Shown: in pieces, positions 43,192-53,076 of the stretch
Layout of the letters: each line of letters starts with the position of its first letter
How positions within the stretch are numbered: position 1 is the first letter of the stretch
Assembly: GCA_029559475.1 (NCBI GenBank)
Contig: JAKQBN010000013.1
Span: forward strand, 25,462-89,461
Reading direction: 5' to 3'
DNA: 64,000 nt
From: a bacterium
Lineage (GTDB): Bacteria; UBA4055
Program-made: the position numbers and the translations under genes
The notes under the pieces: model-generated
The model's input: the letters and a program-made list of their open reading frames with translations, nothing else
Database searches by the model: none
Told to the model about the DNA's origin: nothing

Positions 43192-45936
43192 ATGAAAAAG
43201 GTTATACTTATATTTGTTATCGTAACAGCGCTGTCATCTTTCGGTTCCGTATCCGAAACATCAAAAGACTCGCTTCTTCTGAATGAAAATTTCGAAAGCG
43301 GAACTTTTCCTCCTGACGGCTGGACTCTCGAAAACAAATATCCGGAAGTTTCAGACGGCGGATTCAATTACGGGATATACGGTGTCAATTTAGGAGACAT
43401 TTCGGATATCTGGAATGGAAACCAGGCCTTCCATAATTTCATATATGGAGATCAGGATGACTGGTTGATAACCCCAAAAATTCTTGTCCCGCTTGCAAAT
43501 GCGACATTCATATCATTTATGCAGCATACTACTTATCTATCATACTATGAATATCACGGCGTATGCGTATCCGCTGATAAAATAAACTGGACAGAGATCT
43601 ATACCGGCTTTCCGGCTGAAGATCCTTTAAATCCTGACTGCAGCGTATGGCAAAACACAATACTCGATCTTTCTTCATATAAAGGACAGGAAATTTATAT
43701 CGGATTCAACTACAGGGGATTTTATGCCGACAGCTGGCATATAGACGACGTTAAGATAGTATATGATGAAAACGGGCCGGAAATAATTTCTGTCTCAGGA
43801 AATCCGGATCTAATGCCTGTAATAGGCGCATACGTTAGTAATCCGATTTTTATTAAGCTTGAAGTTTATGACATATCGGATGTATCATCAATAACAGGTC
43901 ATTATAATATCAGTTCAAGCTCCGGAGATATTATATTCACCAGAACAAAGAACACTTCGGTCTGGACAGGTTCTGTTCCTGCTATGAACGATCCTGCATC
44001 AGGTACGATATATTTCGATATGATGGACATCGGAGGAATAAGTTCCGTATCTCAAAATTACGAGATTCAGTTCTTTCCGGACTCTCTGGTTCCGGTGATA
44101 AATTACTGCACCGGACTTACAACCTTCATTGATCTGCCTATGAACATAGAAATAGCCTTTGAAGATGAATCCACTATAGCACAGGTTACCGGCCATTATT
44201 CAAAAGACAGCTGGGCTACGCAGTACGATTTCGAGCTGAGTCCTTCAAAAGCAAATGAATATTTATATACGGGAACTATTCCGGCTGAAAGTCATGAAAC
44301 TCCTGATGGCGAAGTTAAATTTACAATTACCGATTCTTCAGATAACACGCTAGTGTCCAAAGTATATAATGCCCGATGGTACGACGGCACTCACATACAG
44401 GTAGAAACTTTCGATGAATTCTTCGATCCGGCCGACTGGAGTTTTTCCGGAAGCTGGGGGCTGGAATCTTCTGAATACATATCATCTCCGAACTCACTTA
44501 CCGAAAGCCCTGATGGAGATTATACACAGAACAATAGTTCTGCAGCGGTATGGGAAAAAAGTTTCGATCTCCCTTCTTTTGATTATGCTTTTGTAAGTTT
44601 TTGGTGCAAATACGAGATCGAACTTGACTTCGATTATATTTATCTTGAGCTGAGTGATGATAACGGATCGACATGGACACGCTTAAAAACATGGACAGGT
44701 TCAAATACTGAATGGCATATAGAAGAATGCGATCTCTCGCGTTATATCGGCATCTCCGGATTAAATCTCCGATGGCTTTTTAAAAGTGACGGCGGGATCG
44801 AAATGAACGGAATGAACATAGATGATGTTTACCTTTCCGGTTACTATAATTTTAATACTCCGCCTTATATATTTCACGATGGACCGGAATTTCTGGAAGG
44901 ATCTCTTTATGCTTATGAAAGTTCGTACTCACTTCTCGATATAAACGGTATAAATTCAACATGGGTGGAGTATAAAATCTCTTTTTCTGACACTGTCTTT
45001 ACAGTGCAGCCGCAATATTCAGAACCTAACTTCTTCAATTTCTCCATACCCGCATATCCTGCCGGAACACGAATAGATTACACCATTATCGCTGTTGATG
45101 CTTCTGAGGATCACCTTGAAAGAAGGGCCGGACCCTTCTCATATATCGCCGGATACCATGATATATACGACTGCGGTATCGTCAGCTACTATCTGCCAGT
45201 AAATACCGGAAACGCGGTTGCGGTCAGGCTGGACGAATCTTACGACCTGTGGTATCTTGCAGGTATTTTGATAAGGAATTTTGCCGATGCCGGCCATTCT
45301 TCGGCTGTCATGAAGGTTCATATTTGGCTTGATGATTCCGGAGTTCCGGGCGAAGATATTATTTCTCCTTTCGATGTTTCACCTGAAGCTGATATTGATG
45401 ATCCTCTGGCTTTTACCTATATCGGTGAAAGCAGTTTCGGTCCTGTGTCTGTACAGGGGACTTACTGGATCGGATTCTCCGCTCCCTACGGTACTGTTTA
45501 TACTACAGAGGAGTCGGTTTACGAACCTGATGTAACGGCATATGAAAGATCGTTCGCGGGGTCATGGAACGGCAGCGGCTGGTCATGGATTCCTCAGCCT
45601 CAATATAATTACCACATTAGAGCTGTCTATGGCTTGGATAACGGAATAAATTCTGAGAATTCAACTCCCGCTTCCTGTGTTCTTTATCAGAACTATCCTA
45701 ACCCGTTTAATCACGAGACCCGGATCAGGTTCGAATTGAACGCTGATCAATATATCAGGCTTGCCGTTTATAATATTCAAGGCGAGTTCGTAAGTGTCGT
45801 TGCTGACGGAAAATTCTTAAAAGGATCACATAAAGTATCGTTTAACGGAAATAATCTCAATTCTGGAATTTATTTCTGCAGGCTGGAAATCGATGGTGAG
45901 ATAAAAGCTTCTAAAAGGATGCTGCTTTTAAAATAG
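43192..45936 (+). CDS. T9SS-exported multi-domain adhesin-like protein (cleaved-adhesin domain)
   Basis: About 914 aa from MKKVILIFVIVTALSSFGS. The track start at 43117 adds 25 residues with no ribosome-binding site, whereas GGAGG lies 8 bases before 43192. Residues ~20-190 form a cleaved-adhesin/MAM-like jelly roll (ENFESGTFPPDGWTLENKYP ... DDWLITPKI ... DSWHIDDVKIVYD), the domain known from gingipain adhesins. A second copy appears later (VETFDEFFDPADWSFSGSWG ... GMNIDDVYLSGYY). The T9SS module is LYQNYPNPFNHETRIRFEL ... LNSGIYFCRLEI ... SKRMLLLK; note PFNH in place of PFNP. Probably binds glycans or protein on the cell surface. Confidence 0.83.
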   Translation: MKKVILIFVIVTALSSFGSVSETSKDSLLLNENFESGTFPPDGWTLENKYPEVSDGGFNYGIYGVNLGDISDIWNGNQAFHNFIYGDQDDWLITPKILVPLANATFISFMQHTTYLSYYEYHGVCVSADKINWTEIYTGFPAEDPLNPDCSVWQNTILDLSSYKGQEIYIGFNYRGFYADSWHIDDVKIVYDENGPEIISVSGNPDLMPVIGAYVSNPIFIKLEVYDISDVSSITGHYNISSSSGDIIFTRTKNTSVWTGSVPAMNDPASGTIYFDMMDIGGISSVSQNYEIQFFPDSLVPVINYCTGLTTFIDLPMNIEIAFEDESTIAQVTGHYSKDSWATQYDFELSPSKANEYLYTGTIPAESHETPDGEVKFTITDSSDNTLVSKVYNARWYDGTHIQVETFDEFFDPADWSFSGSWGLESSEYISSPNSLTESPDGDYTQNNSSAAVWEKSFDLPSFDYAFVSFWCKYEIELDFDYIYLELSDDNGSTWTRLKTWTGSNTEWHIEECDLSRYIGISGLNLRWLFKSDGGIEMNGMNIDDVYLSGYYNFNTPPYIFHDGPEFLEGSLYAYESSYSLLDINGINSTWVEYKISFSDTVFTVQPQYSEPNFFNFSIPAYPAGTRIDYTIIAVDASEDHLERRAGPFSYIAGYHDIYDCGIVSYYLPVNTGNAVAVRLDESYDLWYLAGILIRNFADAGHSSAVMKVHIWLDDSGVPGEDIISPFDVSPEADIDDPLAFTYIGESSFGPVSVQGTYWIGFSAPYGTVYTTEESVYEPDVTAYERSFAGSWNGSGWSWIPQPQYNYHIRAVYGLDNGINSENSTPASCVLYQNYPNPFNHETRIRFELNADQYIRLAVYNIQGEFVSVVADGKFLKGSHKVSFNGNNLNSGIYFCRLEIDGEIKASKRMLLLK

Positions 45937-45944
45937 AAATTACT

Positions 45945-46175
45945 TTATTCTTCGAGATACATTTTGCCTTTCGTAGTAATGTCGGCGAGCATTTTGCCGT
46001 CTTCGCTTCCTCTAAGATCGATGAGCCCTTTTCTTTCGAGAGCGTATTCGATGGATTTGGAATACTCAGCCGCCTCTTTTGGGCCTAACGAATTCATTAA
46101 AGCGGAATAAATTGTCGAAGAGCCGTTTCTCTTCAGATAATTGAGAACTAATTCTATTAATTGTTTCTCGTGCAT
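45945..46175 (-). CDS. Small winged-helix-like hypothetical protein
   Basis: 76 aa: MHEKQLIELVLNYLKRNGSST..., then SKSIEYALERKGLIDLRGSEDGKMLADITTKGKMYLEE. The order helix, helix, helix, then a strand-turn-strand (MLADITTKGKMYL) looks like a compact winged helix. I do not recognise the family. GGAGGAGG precedes the ATG, so translation is likely strong. Convergent with the T9SS gene (8 bases apart) and divergent from the DUF748 gene; no partner on its strand. Confidence 0.65.
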   Translation of the reverse strand: MHEKQLIELVLNYLKRNGSSTIYSALMNSLGPKEAAEYSKSIEYALERKGLIDLRGSEDGKMLADITTKGKMYLEE

Positions 46176-46333
46176 TTTTTCCTCCTCCTCAACACAATTA
46201 TAATATAAATTTATAAACCCGCTAAATCAACTAAAAAGAACGTAGTTTTGTTATTGATATACAAAAAGCGTTTTATTATATTCAGATATATTTTATTACA
46301 TTCATTAATGAATAATAGAAGGATTTGCCTGAA

Positions 46334-49288
46334 ATGAAGAACATTTTAAAGAACAAAACGCTGAAAAATCCGATTTTCTGGATCGTTTCACTATATGTAT
46401 TTTATTTACTTACCGCGGCTTTTCTACTGCCCTATATAGCAAAAAAGAAGGCGGTAGAATTTGTAAAAACCGAATACGGCAGAGATCTTGACATTGAAAA
46501 AATATATTTTAATCCCTTCACTCTCAAGGTAACGGTCAAAAACCTCGTGTTCCACGAAACCGACGGCGGAATTTTTGTCAAATGGGACGAATTCGGAATA
46601 AATCCGGCTTTATTCCCGCTTGTAAAGAAAAACATCGTTATACAGGACGTGTATATTACTACTTCGGATATAAACATTGTTAGAATGAAGGACGGAGAAT
46701 TTAATTTCAGCTCGCTTATAAAAGAAGATAAAGAAGAAAAACCTGAACAAACTGAAGAAAAAAGCTCCTGGAAATTTACCATTGAAAGTCTGAGGCTCAA
46801 TAATGTAGGATTTTACTACAAAGACTTTACCTACAGTCCCGAATTCAGGCTTGACCTATTAAATATTTCGATCGATACGAAAAACATCGTCTTCGGCGGT
46901 CCCGAGGAATCAAAAACAAAACTTAACTTCGATTTTCAGAACGGCGGATCGTTCGCGCTTGAAGGAGATTTCATAATAGATCCGATGAAAGCCGATTTTA
47001 ACATAAAACTGAAAGATATGAACCTTACGTCTTTCAATACCATAATGCAGAGCGTATCAGAAATCCAGTTTAAGAACGGGCTCTTCGATATTGATGTTAA
47101 CATACTGCTGAAAGATAATCTGGCAAAAAACAGACCTGACTTCAGCCTCAACGGGATCGCAGGTCTAAGTGATATCGAACTCAGCGAGCTGAAAAGCGAT
47201 TCTATGCTCTTAAAATTCTCGAATCTGAAAACTGATATAAGAACGATGAGTTTTGATCCTTTCGTTCTTGATATAAACGAGATCAGGCTCGATAAATTAT
47301 ATGCCGGAGTAACAAGGTCATCTGACGGAAAAATTAATATAGCTCAGGCTTTTGTAAAAGAAAATGAAGCCGTTCAGACGGCGGATTCTGTATCTGTAGA
47401 AAATACTGAGAAATCAGCCGAGAACATACCTGATATAAGGATCAGAAAAGTCATTCTCGCGGACAATACCGTTGATTATTCGGACATGAGCACACCTGAG
47501 CCATTTTATACTAATGTTAATGCATTCAATTTCACAGCGGACAACATCAGACTGTTCGCTCCTGACAGCTCGGGTTTCGACATGACCTTCAGAATTAGTG
47601 AAAGCGGTGAAAACAGGATCGCGGGAACATTCCGCCACGAGCCGCTGTATGTAAGAGCGGTAACATCATTAAGAAATATAGATCTTACTCCGGCGAATTC
47701 ATTCATGCCTGACAGCTACATGATTAAACTTACGTCGGCAACACTATCTTCAGAGATTAAAACAACTTACGATTCAGCTGCAAAGAAATCGAAATTAAAA
47801 GCCGGCGGGGACATCTTCTTTGAGAATTTTGCCTTTACGGACAGCACCGGCAAGAATATTCTAAGCTGGAAGGAAATATCAGTTAACGACGGTAAATTCG
47901 AGCTCGATCCGCTAAAATCCCGGGTTTCTCTGATCAAATTAAAAGATCTTCACAGCGATATAATCATATCTAAGAATAAAGAATTAAATCTGGCTGCCGC
48001 GTTCGGATCGAAGACCGCCGGTGCCGATTCACCAGAGAATGAAAAAGAAAAATCCGCTCCAGCTGATACTGTTCAGACCTCAAATAAAAAACTCGACATC
48101 ATTATTAAGAAAATCAGCCTTGAGAATAATTCGATCAATTTCGCAGATTTCAGCCTTCCGTTCCCGTTCGCTACGAATATCGAGAAAATCAACAGTACCG
48201 TTAACAACATCGATCTGAGCAGCGAGGAAAGAACTAACATCAGCTTCAAAGGTATCGCCGACAAATCCGGAACAGCTTCGATAAAAGGCGATATGTTCCT
48301 TCTTGAACCGTTAAAAAATTCCCAGATGAACATCGACTTCGAGAAGATCAGCCTGATACAATATTCGCCTTATTCCGCGAAGTATGTCGGAAATTTTATC
48401 AACTCGGGAAGCCTTTCCTTGTACGTTAGATATGTCATCCAGAACTCCATGCTTTCTTCTGAAGATAAGCTGATAATTGATAAGATCACGTTCGGTAAGG
48501 AATTCGACAGTTATGATAAGATACATCTTCCCATAAAGCTTGCTATAGCCCTTCTTAAGGACAAGAACGGCGTAATAGATTTTGATATTGAGGTAAAAGG
48601 TAATCTCGCTGACCCGGAGATAAATACGGGATCACTCATTTGGCAGGCTCTCAAAAAAGTTCTGACAAGCGTAGCTACATCTCCGATAAGATTTCTCGCG
48701 AACTCGCTCGGTTTAAAAGATGCCGAAAGCTACGAGTTCGTAGAATTTCCTTTAGGCGAGACAGTGCTGCCCGAAACGGAAATAAAAAAACTTGATGAGC
48801 TTTCAAAAGCTCTTAGAGAAAAACCCGACCTGAAACTTAATGTCACAGGTTTGGCAAGCAGGAAATTCGACAGGGTAACGATTCAGGACAGGAAGCTGAG
48901 AAAACAGGTTTTAGAAGAAAATAAATCACCTTATGATTCATTAAATACTTTCGAAAGAAAGAACATTCTGGAAAAAATGCTCATGCGCATAGACACAGCG
49001 GTAAGCATCGACTCAATAAGAACGATCTATACAAAAAAGGATAAAAAAACCGTCTCTTTCGATACACTTAAATACAACAGTAAACTTTTCTCGATGAACA
49101 GGTCGAGACAGAACACTGACGATATTGAGATCATAGTTCTTACGACAGAAAGGGCTAACGCGGTAAAATCTCATTTGACTGCGCGCGATTCAGTCGCGGA
49201 AGAACAGATTATAATAATGCCGGGCGAACTTATCGACGACGATAAGATCAAAACGGTAAAAACCAAGCTTAATATTGAACTAAAATAA
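46334..49288 (+). CDS. DUF748/AsmA-like envelope protein
   Basis: About 984 aa. The track uses TTG 46325; ATG 46334 (MKNILKNKTL) is 10 bases after AAGGA and seems likelier. One N-terminal transmembrane helix (IFWIVSLYVFYLLTAAFLLP) is followed by long repeated beta-groove segments, as in AsmA/DUF748 proteins (DLDIEKIYFNPFTLKVTVKN; PFYTNVNAFNFTADNIRL; NNSINFADFSLPFPFATNIE). The C-terminus has the DUF748 ending EFPLGETVLPETEIKKLDEL. Related AsmA-like proteins bridge the periplasm and help lipid transport to the outer membrane; that role is inferred. Tricorn-like protease follows after 21 bases. Confidence 0.87.
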   Translation: MKNILKNKTLKNPIFWIVSLYVFYLLTAAFLLPYIAKKKAVEFVKTEYGRDLDIEKIYFNPFTLKVTVKNLVFHETDGGIFVKWDEFGINPALFPLVKKNIVIQDVYITTSDINIVRMKDGEFNFSSLIKEDKEEKPEQTEEKSSWKFTIESLRLNNVGFYYKDFTYSPEFRLDLLNISIDTKNIVFGGPEESKTKLNFDFQNGGSFALEGDFIIDPMKADFNIKLKDMNLTSFNTIMQSVSEIQFKNGLFDIDVNILLKDNLAKNRPDFSLNGIAGLSDIELSELKSDSMLLKFSNLKTDIRTMSFDPFVLDINEIRLDKLYAGVTRSSDGKINIAQAFVKENEAVQTADSVSVENTEKSAENIPDIRIRKVILADNTVDYSDMSTPEPFYTNVNAFNFTADNIRLFAPDSSGFDMTFRISESGENRIAGTFRHEPLYVRAVTSLRNIDLTPANSFMPDSYMIKLTSATLSSEIKTTYDSAAKKSKLKAGGDIFFENFAFTDSTGKNILSWKEISVNDGKFELDPLKSRVSLIKLKDLHSDIIISKNKELNLAAAFGSKTAGADSPENEKEKSAPADTVQTSNKKLDIIIKKISLENNSINFADFSLPFPFATNIEKINSTVNNIDLSSEERTNISFKGIADKSGTASIKGDMFLLEPLKNSQMNIDFEKISLIQYSPYSAKYVGNFINSGSLSLYVRYVIQNSMLSSEDKLIIDKITFGKEFDSYDKIHLPIKLAIALLKDKNGVIDFDIEVKGNLADPEINTGSLIWQALKKVLTSVATSPIRFLANSLGLKDAESYEFVEFPLGETVLPETEIKKLDELSKALREKPDLKLNVTGLASRKFDRVTIQDRKLRKQVLEENKSPYDSLNTFERKNILEKMLMRIDTAVSIDSIRTIYTKKDKKTVSFDTLKYNSKLFSMNRSRQNTDDIEIIVLTTERANAVKSHLTARDSVAEEQIIIMPGELIDDDKIKTVKTKLNIELK

Positions 49289-49309
49289 CTTTTAATAAAG
49301 GAGCGGATC

Positions 49310-52300
49310 ATGAAGCATAACGGATACTACAGATTTCCGACTGTCAGAAATAACGAAATCGTTTTTGTGAGTGAAGATGATCTTTGGAAAGTACCTCTAA
49401 ACGGAGGAACAGCCGTAAGGATAACAGCTAATACAGCCGCTGTTTCATCACCGAAAATTTCTCCCGACGGAAAATTTCTGGTCTATATCTCTCAGGAAGA
49501 AGGAATGCCTGAAGTGTATGTTAAATCAATGTCAGGGGGAGAACAGAAAAGGCTGACGTTCTTAGGTGCGCGTACCAATGTTCTCGGATGGTCGGACGAC
49601 AGTAAATACATATACTTCTCAAGCAGTTTCGAGCAGCCTTTCGATTCGAGCATCTACAAAATATCCCGAGACGGCGGACAGGAAGAGAAAATTCCCGTCG
49701 GATATGCCAATCAGATCTCATTCGGCAAAAAGGGTACAGTAATAGCAAGACATGCGGGCGATCCTGCGAGATGGAAAAGGTACAGGGGAGGTACTGCCGG
49801 AGAAATATGGATCGACGAGAACGGGAAAGGCGAATTCAGGCAGATACTTAAAGATCTCAGATCGAACCTTGCCTGCCCGATGTGGATAAATGACAGAATT
49901 TATTTTATATCAGACCACGAGGGTATAGGCAACATTTATTCATGCGATCTTAAAGGTAAAAATGTAAAAAGGCATTCCGACCACAGTGAATTCTATGCAA
50001 GATATGCAGATACTGACGGAAAAACCATCGTATATCATTCGGGAGCAGACCTTTATAAGATCGATGTCGCTAAGAATAAGTGCGAGATGATAAAAGTTGA
50101 ATACGTCAGTTCGCATACTCAAACCAACAGAAAATTCATTGATGCTCAGGCATATCTTGAGGGCTGTGATCTGCACCCGAAGGGAACGCATCTTGCCGTA
50201 GCATCAAGAGGAAAACTCGTTTCATTCGCGAACTGGACCGGAGCTGTCAGACAGGCCGGAAAAAAAGACTCTGTAAGATACAGACTGCCTACATGGCTTC
50301 ATGACGGGAAAAAATACGCGGCCGTATCAGACGAGCTCGACGGCGAGGACAGAATTATAATAGTCGATACTGAGACCGGTAAAGAAACCCTTTTGAAAAA
50401 CATAATGACAGGAAGAGTGAGAGGGATCTTCCCGTCGCCTAAAACCGATCAGCTGATAATCTGCAACCATAAGAACGATATGATCCTTGTGGACTATAAA
50501 AAGAACACATCGAAGCTGATCGACCGCAGCGATAACCACAGGATATTCAGCGTAAACTGGAGTCCCGACGCAAAATGGATAACCTATTCATTTTTCAACA
50601 CAATGCAGACCTGCCTTATCAAGGTCGCTGAGGTATCAACTGCACGTACGCATGAAGTTACGAAGCCTGTAAAAACTGACTCGGATCCGGTATTTTCATC
50701 CGACGGTAAATATATCTTTTTTGCAGGCGACAGAATATTCTATCCGGTGAACGATGCGCTGCAGTTCGAATTAAGCTTTTTAAAATCAACGAAGCTGTAC
50801 GCTCTGCCGTTATCCAAAGATACTAAATCACCGTTCGAGCAGGATCCGAAATCACCAGCCGGGGAACAGCCTCCTAAAGATGATGATAAGAAAAAGAAAG
50901 ATAAGGATAAAAAAGAAGAACTGAACGTGAAAATAGACTTCGACGGCATTGAAAAAAGAGTCGTAGAATTCCCGATCACGGCAGGCGCGTATTCAACGCC
51001 TTCATCTTATAAAAATCAGTTACTATATGTTGAGTATCCGAGGGATGGTGTCGCATCTGATCATGATAACGACTGGGGAGAAGGCGGACCGCAGCTCAAT
51101 CTGAAGGTCTTCAATTTCGATGACATGAAGGAAGAGACCATTATTTCAGGTATTTCTGATTATAAATTAAGCCTGACTGGCGATACGATGCTGGTCAGAA
51201 AGGGAAAAGAACTTAGCGTGTATAAGACGGGAGCCAAACCTGATGACAAGGCTAAGGAGAAATATTCGCTTCAGGGCGGAGGGATCGATCTTTCCAGGAT
51301 CAGGATCGGTATAATTCCGAGAGAAGAGTGGAAGCAGATGTACCGTGAAGCATGGTTATTGCAGAGGGAGCATTTCTGGACTGAAAATATGAGTAAAATA
51401 GACTGGGCTGAAGTTTTCAAAAGATATTATCCGCTGACTGACCGCGTGGGAAGCAGAGGCGAATTCTCCGATCTTATCTGGGAAATGCAGGGCGAATTGG
51501 GAACATCGCACTGCTACGAATTCATGGGCGATTACAGAAAATCTGTTCAGTATCCTCTGGGTAAACTCGGATGCGGATATAAACTTGCTCCAGACGGAAA
51601 GTCATATATGTTTGAGAACATAATGTATGGCGAATCCGGTGAAAGGCATGAGATATCGCCGCTTCTCGCACCGGGAGTAAATGTTAAAAACGGCGATCTG
51701 CTTATCGCGGTGAACGGAACTCCTGTAAATAAAACCGTTCATCCCAGAGAACTTCTCGTAAATTATCCCGATCATGAAGTATGCCTGACCGTAAAGAGAA
51801 AAGGCGAAAAGGAAAATAAAGATGTTACAGTTAAAACTCTCGGATTCGAATCGAAGCTTCTTTACCGTAACTGGGTCGAAAAAAACAGAGAATATGTTCA
51901 TAAAGCCGGAAAGGGCAGGATCGGATACATTCATATACCAAATATGGGGAATGACGGTTTTGCAGAATTCCACAGGACTTTTTTAACCGAGTATGCTTAT
52001 GACGGCCTTATCGTCGATGTCAGATACAACGGCGGAGGTTATGTATCGCAGCTCCTTCTTGAGAAACTGAACAGAAAGATAATAGGCTATGATACTATAA
52101 GATGGTCGAAATCGCCGGAATCTTATCCTTCCGAAGCAGTTCACGGACCTATCGTAGCTCTGACGAACGAATTCGCGGGATCGGACGGCGACATATTCAG
52201 CCACTCTTTCAAGCTGATGAAAATAGGAAAGCTTCTGGGGAAAAGAACCTGGGGCGGAGTTATAGGTATAAACGGCCAGTATTCTCTCGTTGACGGCACG

Positions 52301-52537
52301 ATCACGACACAGCCTGAATACTCATTCTGGTTCAAGGATGTTCAGTGGGGAGTGGAGAATTACGGAACTGATCCTGATATTGAAATAGACAACACTCCGG
52401 CGGACTATGTGAAAGGTAAAGATAATCAGCTTGAGAAAGCATTAGAGTTCGCGCTGGATGAGCTGAAGAAAAAACCTGTCGTCAAACCGAAATTCGATAA
52501 AAGACCGGATCTGTCTCTGCCGAAGCTTCCAAAATAG
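49310..52537 (+). CDS. Tricorn-like S41 family protease
   Basis: 1075 aa. The N-terminal half is TolB/WD40-like beta-propellers (SSPKISPDGKFLVYISQEEG; NVLGWSDDSKYIYFSSSFEQ). A lysine-rich linker is at ~520-545 (DDDKKKKDKDKKEE). A helical part and a PDZ domain follow (APGVNVKNGDLLIAVNGTPV), then the S41 serine protease core with GRIGYIHIPNMGNDGFAEF, DVRYNGGGYVSQLL and the nucleophile in NEFAGSDGDIFSHSFK. This is the tricorn core-protease architecture and length (~1070), which trims peptides made by upstream proteases. No signal peptide, so cytosolic; ATG follows AAAGGAGCGGATC. It may finish the digestion of peptides imported after extracellular proteolysis. Confidence 0.92.
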   Translation: MKHNGYYRFPTVRNNEIVFVSEDDLWKVPLNGGTAVRITANTAAVSSPKISPDGKFLVYISQEEGMPEVYVKSMSGGEQKRLTFLGARTNVLGWSDDSKYIYFSSSFEQPFDSSIYKISRDGGQEEKIPVGYANQISFGKKGTVIARHAGDPARWKRYRGGTAGEIWIDENGKGEFRQILKDLRSNLACPMWINDRIYFISDHEGIGNIYSCDLKGKNVKRHSDHSEFYARYADTDGKTIVYHSGADLYKIDVAKNKCEMIKVEYVSSHTQTNRKFIDAQAYLEGCDLHPKGTHLAVASRGKLVSFANWTGAVRQAGKKDSVRYRLPTWLHDGKKYAAVSDELDGEDRIIIVDTETGKETLLKNIMTGRVRGIFPSPKTDQLIICNHKNDMILVDYKKNTSKLIDRSDNHRIFSVNWSPDAKWITYSFFNTMQTCLIKVAEVSTARTHEVTKPVKTDSDPVFSSDGKYIFFAGDRIFYPVNDALQFELSFLKSTKLYALPLSKDTKSPFEQDPKSPAGEQPPKDDDKKKKDKDKKEELNVKIDFDGIEKRVVEFPITAGAYSTPSSYKNQLLYVEYPRDGVASDHDNDWGEGGPQLNLKVFNFDDMKEETIISGISDYKLSLTGDTMLVRKGKELSVYKTGAKPDDKAKEKYSLQGGGIDLSRIRIGIIPREEWKQMYREAWLLQREHFWTENMSKIDWAEVFKRYYPLTDRVGSRGEFSDLIWEMQGELGTSHCYEFMGDYRKSVQYPLGKLGCGYKLAPDGKSYMFENIMYGESGERHEISPLLAPGVNVKNGDLLIAVNGTPVNKTVHPRELLVNYPDHEVCLTVKRKGEKENKDVTVKTLGFESKLLYRNWVEKNREYVHKAGKGRIGYIHIPNMGNDGFAEFHRTFLTEYAYDGLIVDVRYNGGGYVSQLLLEKLNRKIIGYDTIRWSKSPESYPSEAVHGPIVALTNEFAGSDGDIFSHSFKLMKIGKLLGKRTWGGVIGINGQYSLVDGTITTQPEYSFWFKDVQWGVENYGTDPDIEIDNTPADYVKGKDNQLEKALEFALDELKKKPVVKPKFDKRPDLSLPKLPK

Positions 52538-52575
52538 CAGAACATTACTTAAGTATCAAACCTGGAGAACTGAAT

Positions 52576-53076
52576 ATGAGATCATTTTTTACAACATTAG
52601 TACTTATAACTGCATCGGCGGCATTTTCTTACGGTATCATCAAAGGAACCGTGGTAAATCCGGAAAACGTTCCTATGCCTGAAGCAAATGTAACTCTATC
52701 GGGAACGAATATCGGTTCCGCAACGGATGATACCGGCCGTTACTTGATCAAAAACATTCCGGCAGGAATCTATAATGTCAAATGCTCTTTTATAGGGCAT
52801 CAGGATGTCTATTTAAAGAGTTTAATGGTACAGGATGATTCGGTCAGAGTTGTAGATTTCCTTATGTTCCCTATGGAATATCAGCTGCCTGAAATATCAG
52901 CCGAGCAGGACAAGGAGGATATAAACAGTATTATCCGCTTCAGAGATCTTGCGCAGATGGAGCTGATTCAGGAAATGATGGTTGCCGAACCCGAGCTGAA
53001 AGGAAAGATAGATGTAAAAACGAAACCGGGATTCTGGGAAATGCTCAGATATTATATTTACAGGATCTTCAATTAA
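52576..53076 (+). CDS. Exported protein with carboxypeptidase-regulatory-like (TonB-receptor plug-type) domain
   Basis: 166 aa. Signal peptide MRSFFTTLVLITASAAFSYG. Residues 20-105 form a CarboxypepD_reg-like beta-sandwich (IIKGTVVNPENVPMPEANVT; ATDDTGRYLIKNIPAGIYNV), the domain found at the N-terminus of SusC/TonB receptors. A short acidic helix and an ending FWEMLRYYIYRIFN follow. The length is far too short for a receptor barrel, so it is a stand-alone domain protein or the remnant of one. The stop codon directly adjoins the next ATG, so it is coupled to the PBP4-like gene. Confidence 0.75.
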   Translation: MRSFFTTLVLITASAAFSYGIIKGTVVNPENVPMPEANVTLSGTNIGSATDDTGRYLIKNIPAGIYNVKCSFIGHQDVYLKSLMVQDDSVRVVDFLMFPMEYQLPEISAEQDKEDINSIIRFRDLAQMELIQEMMVAEPELKGKIDVKTKPGFWEMLRYYIYRIFN

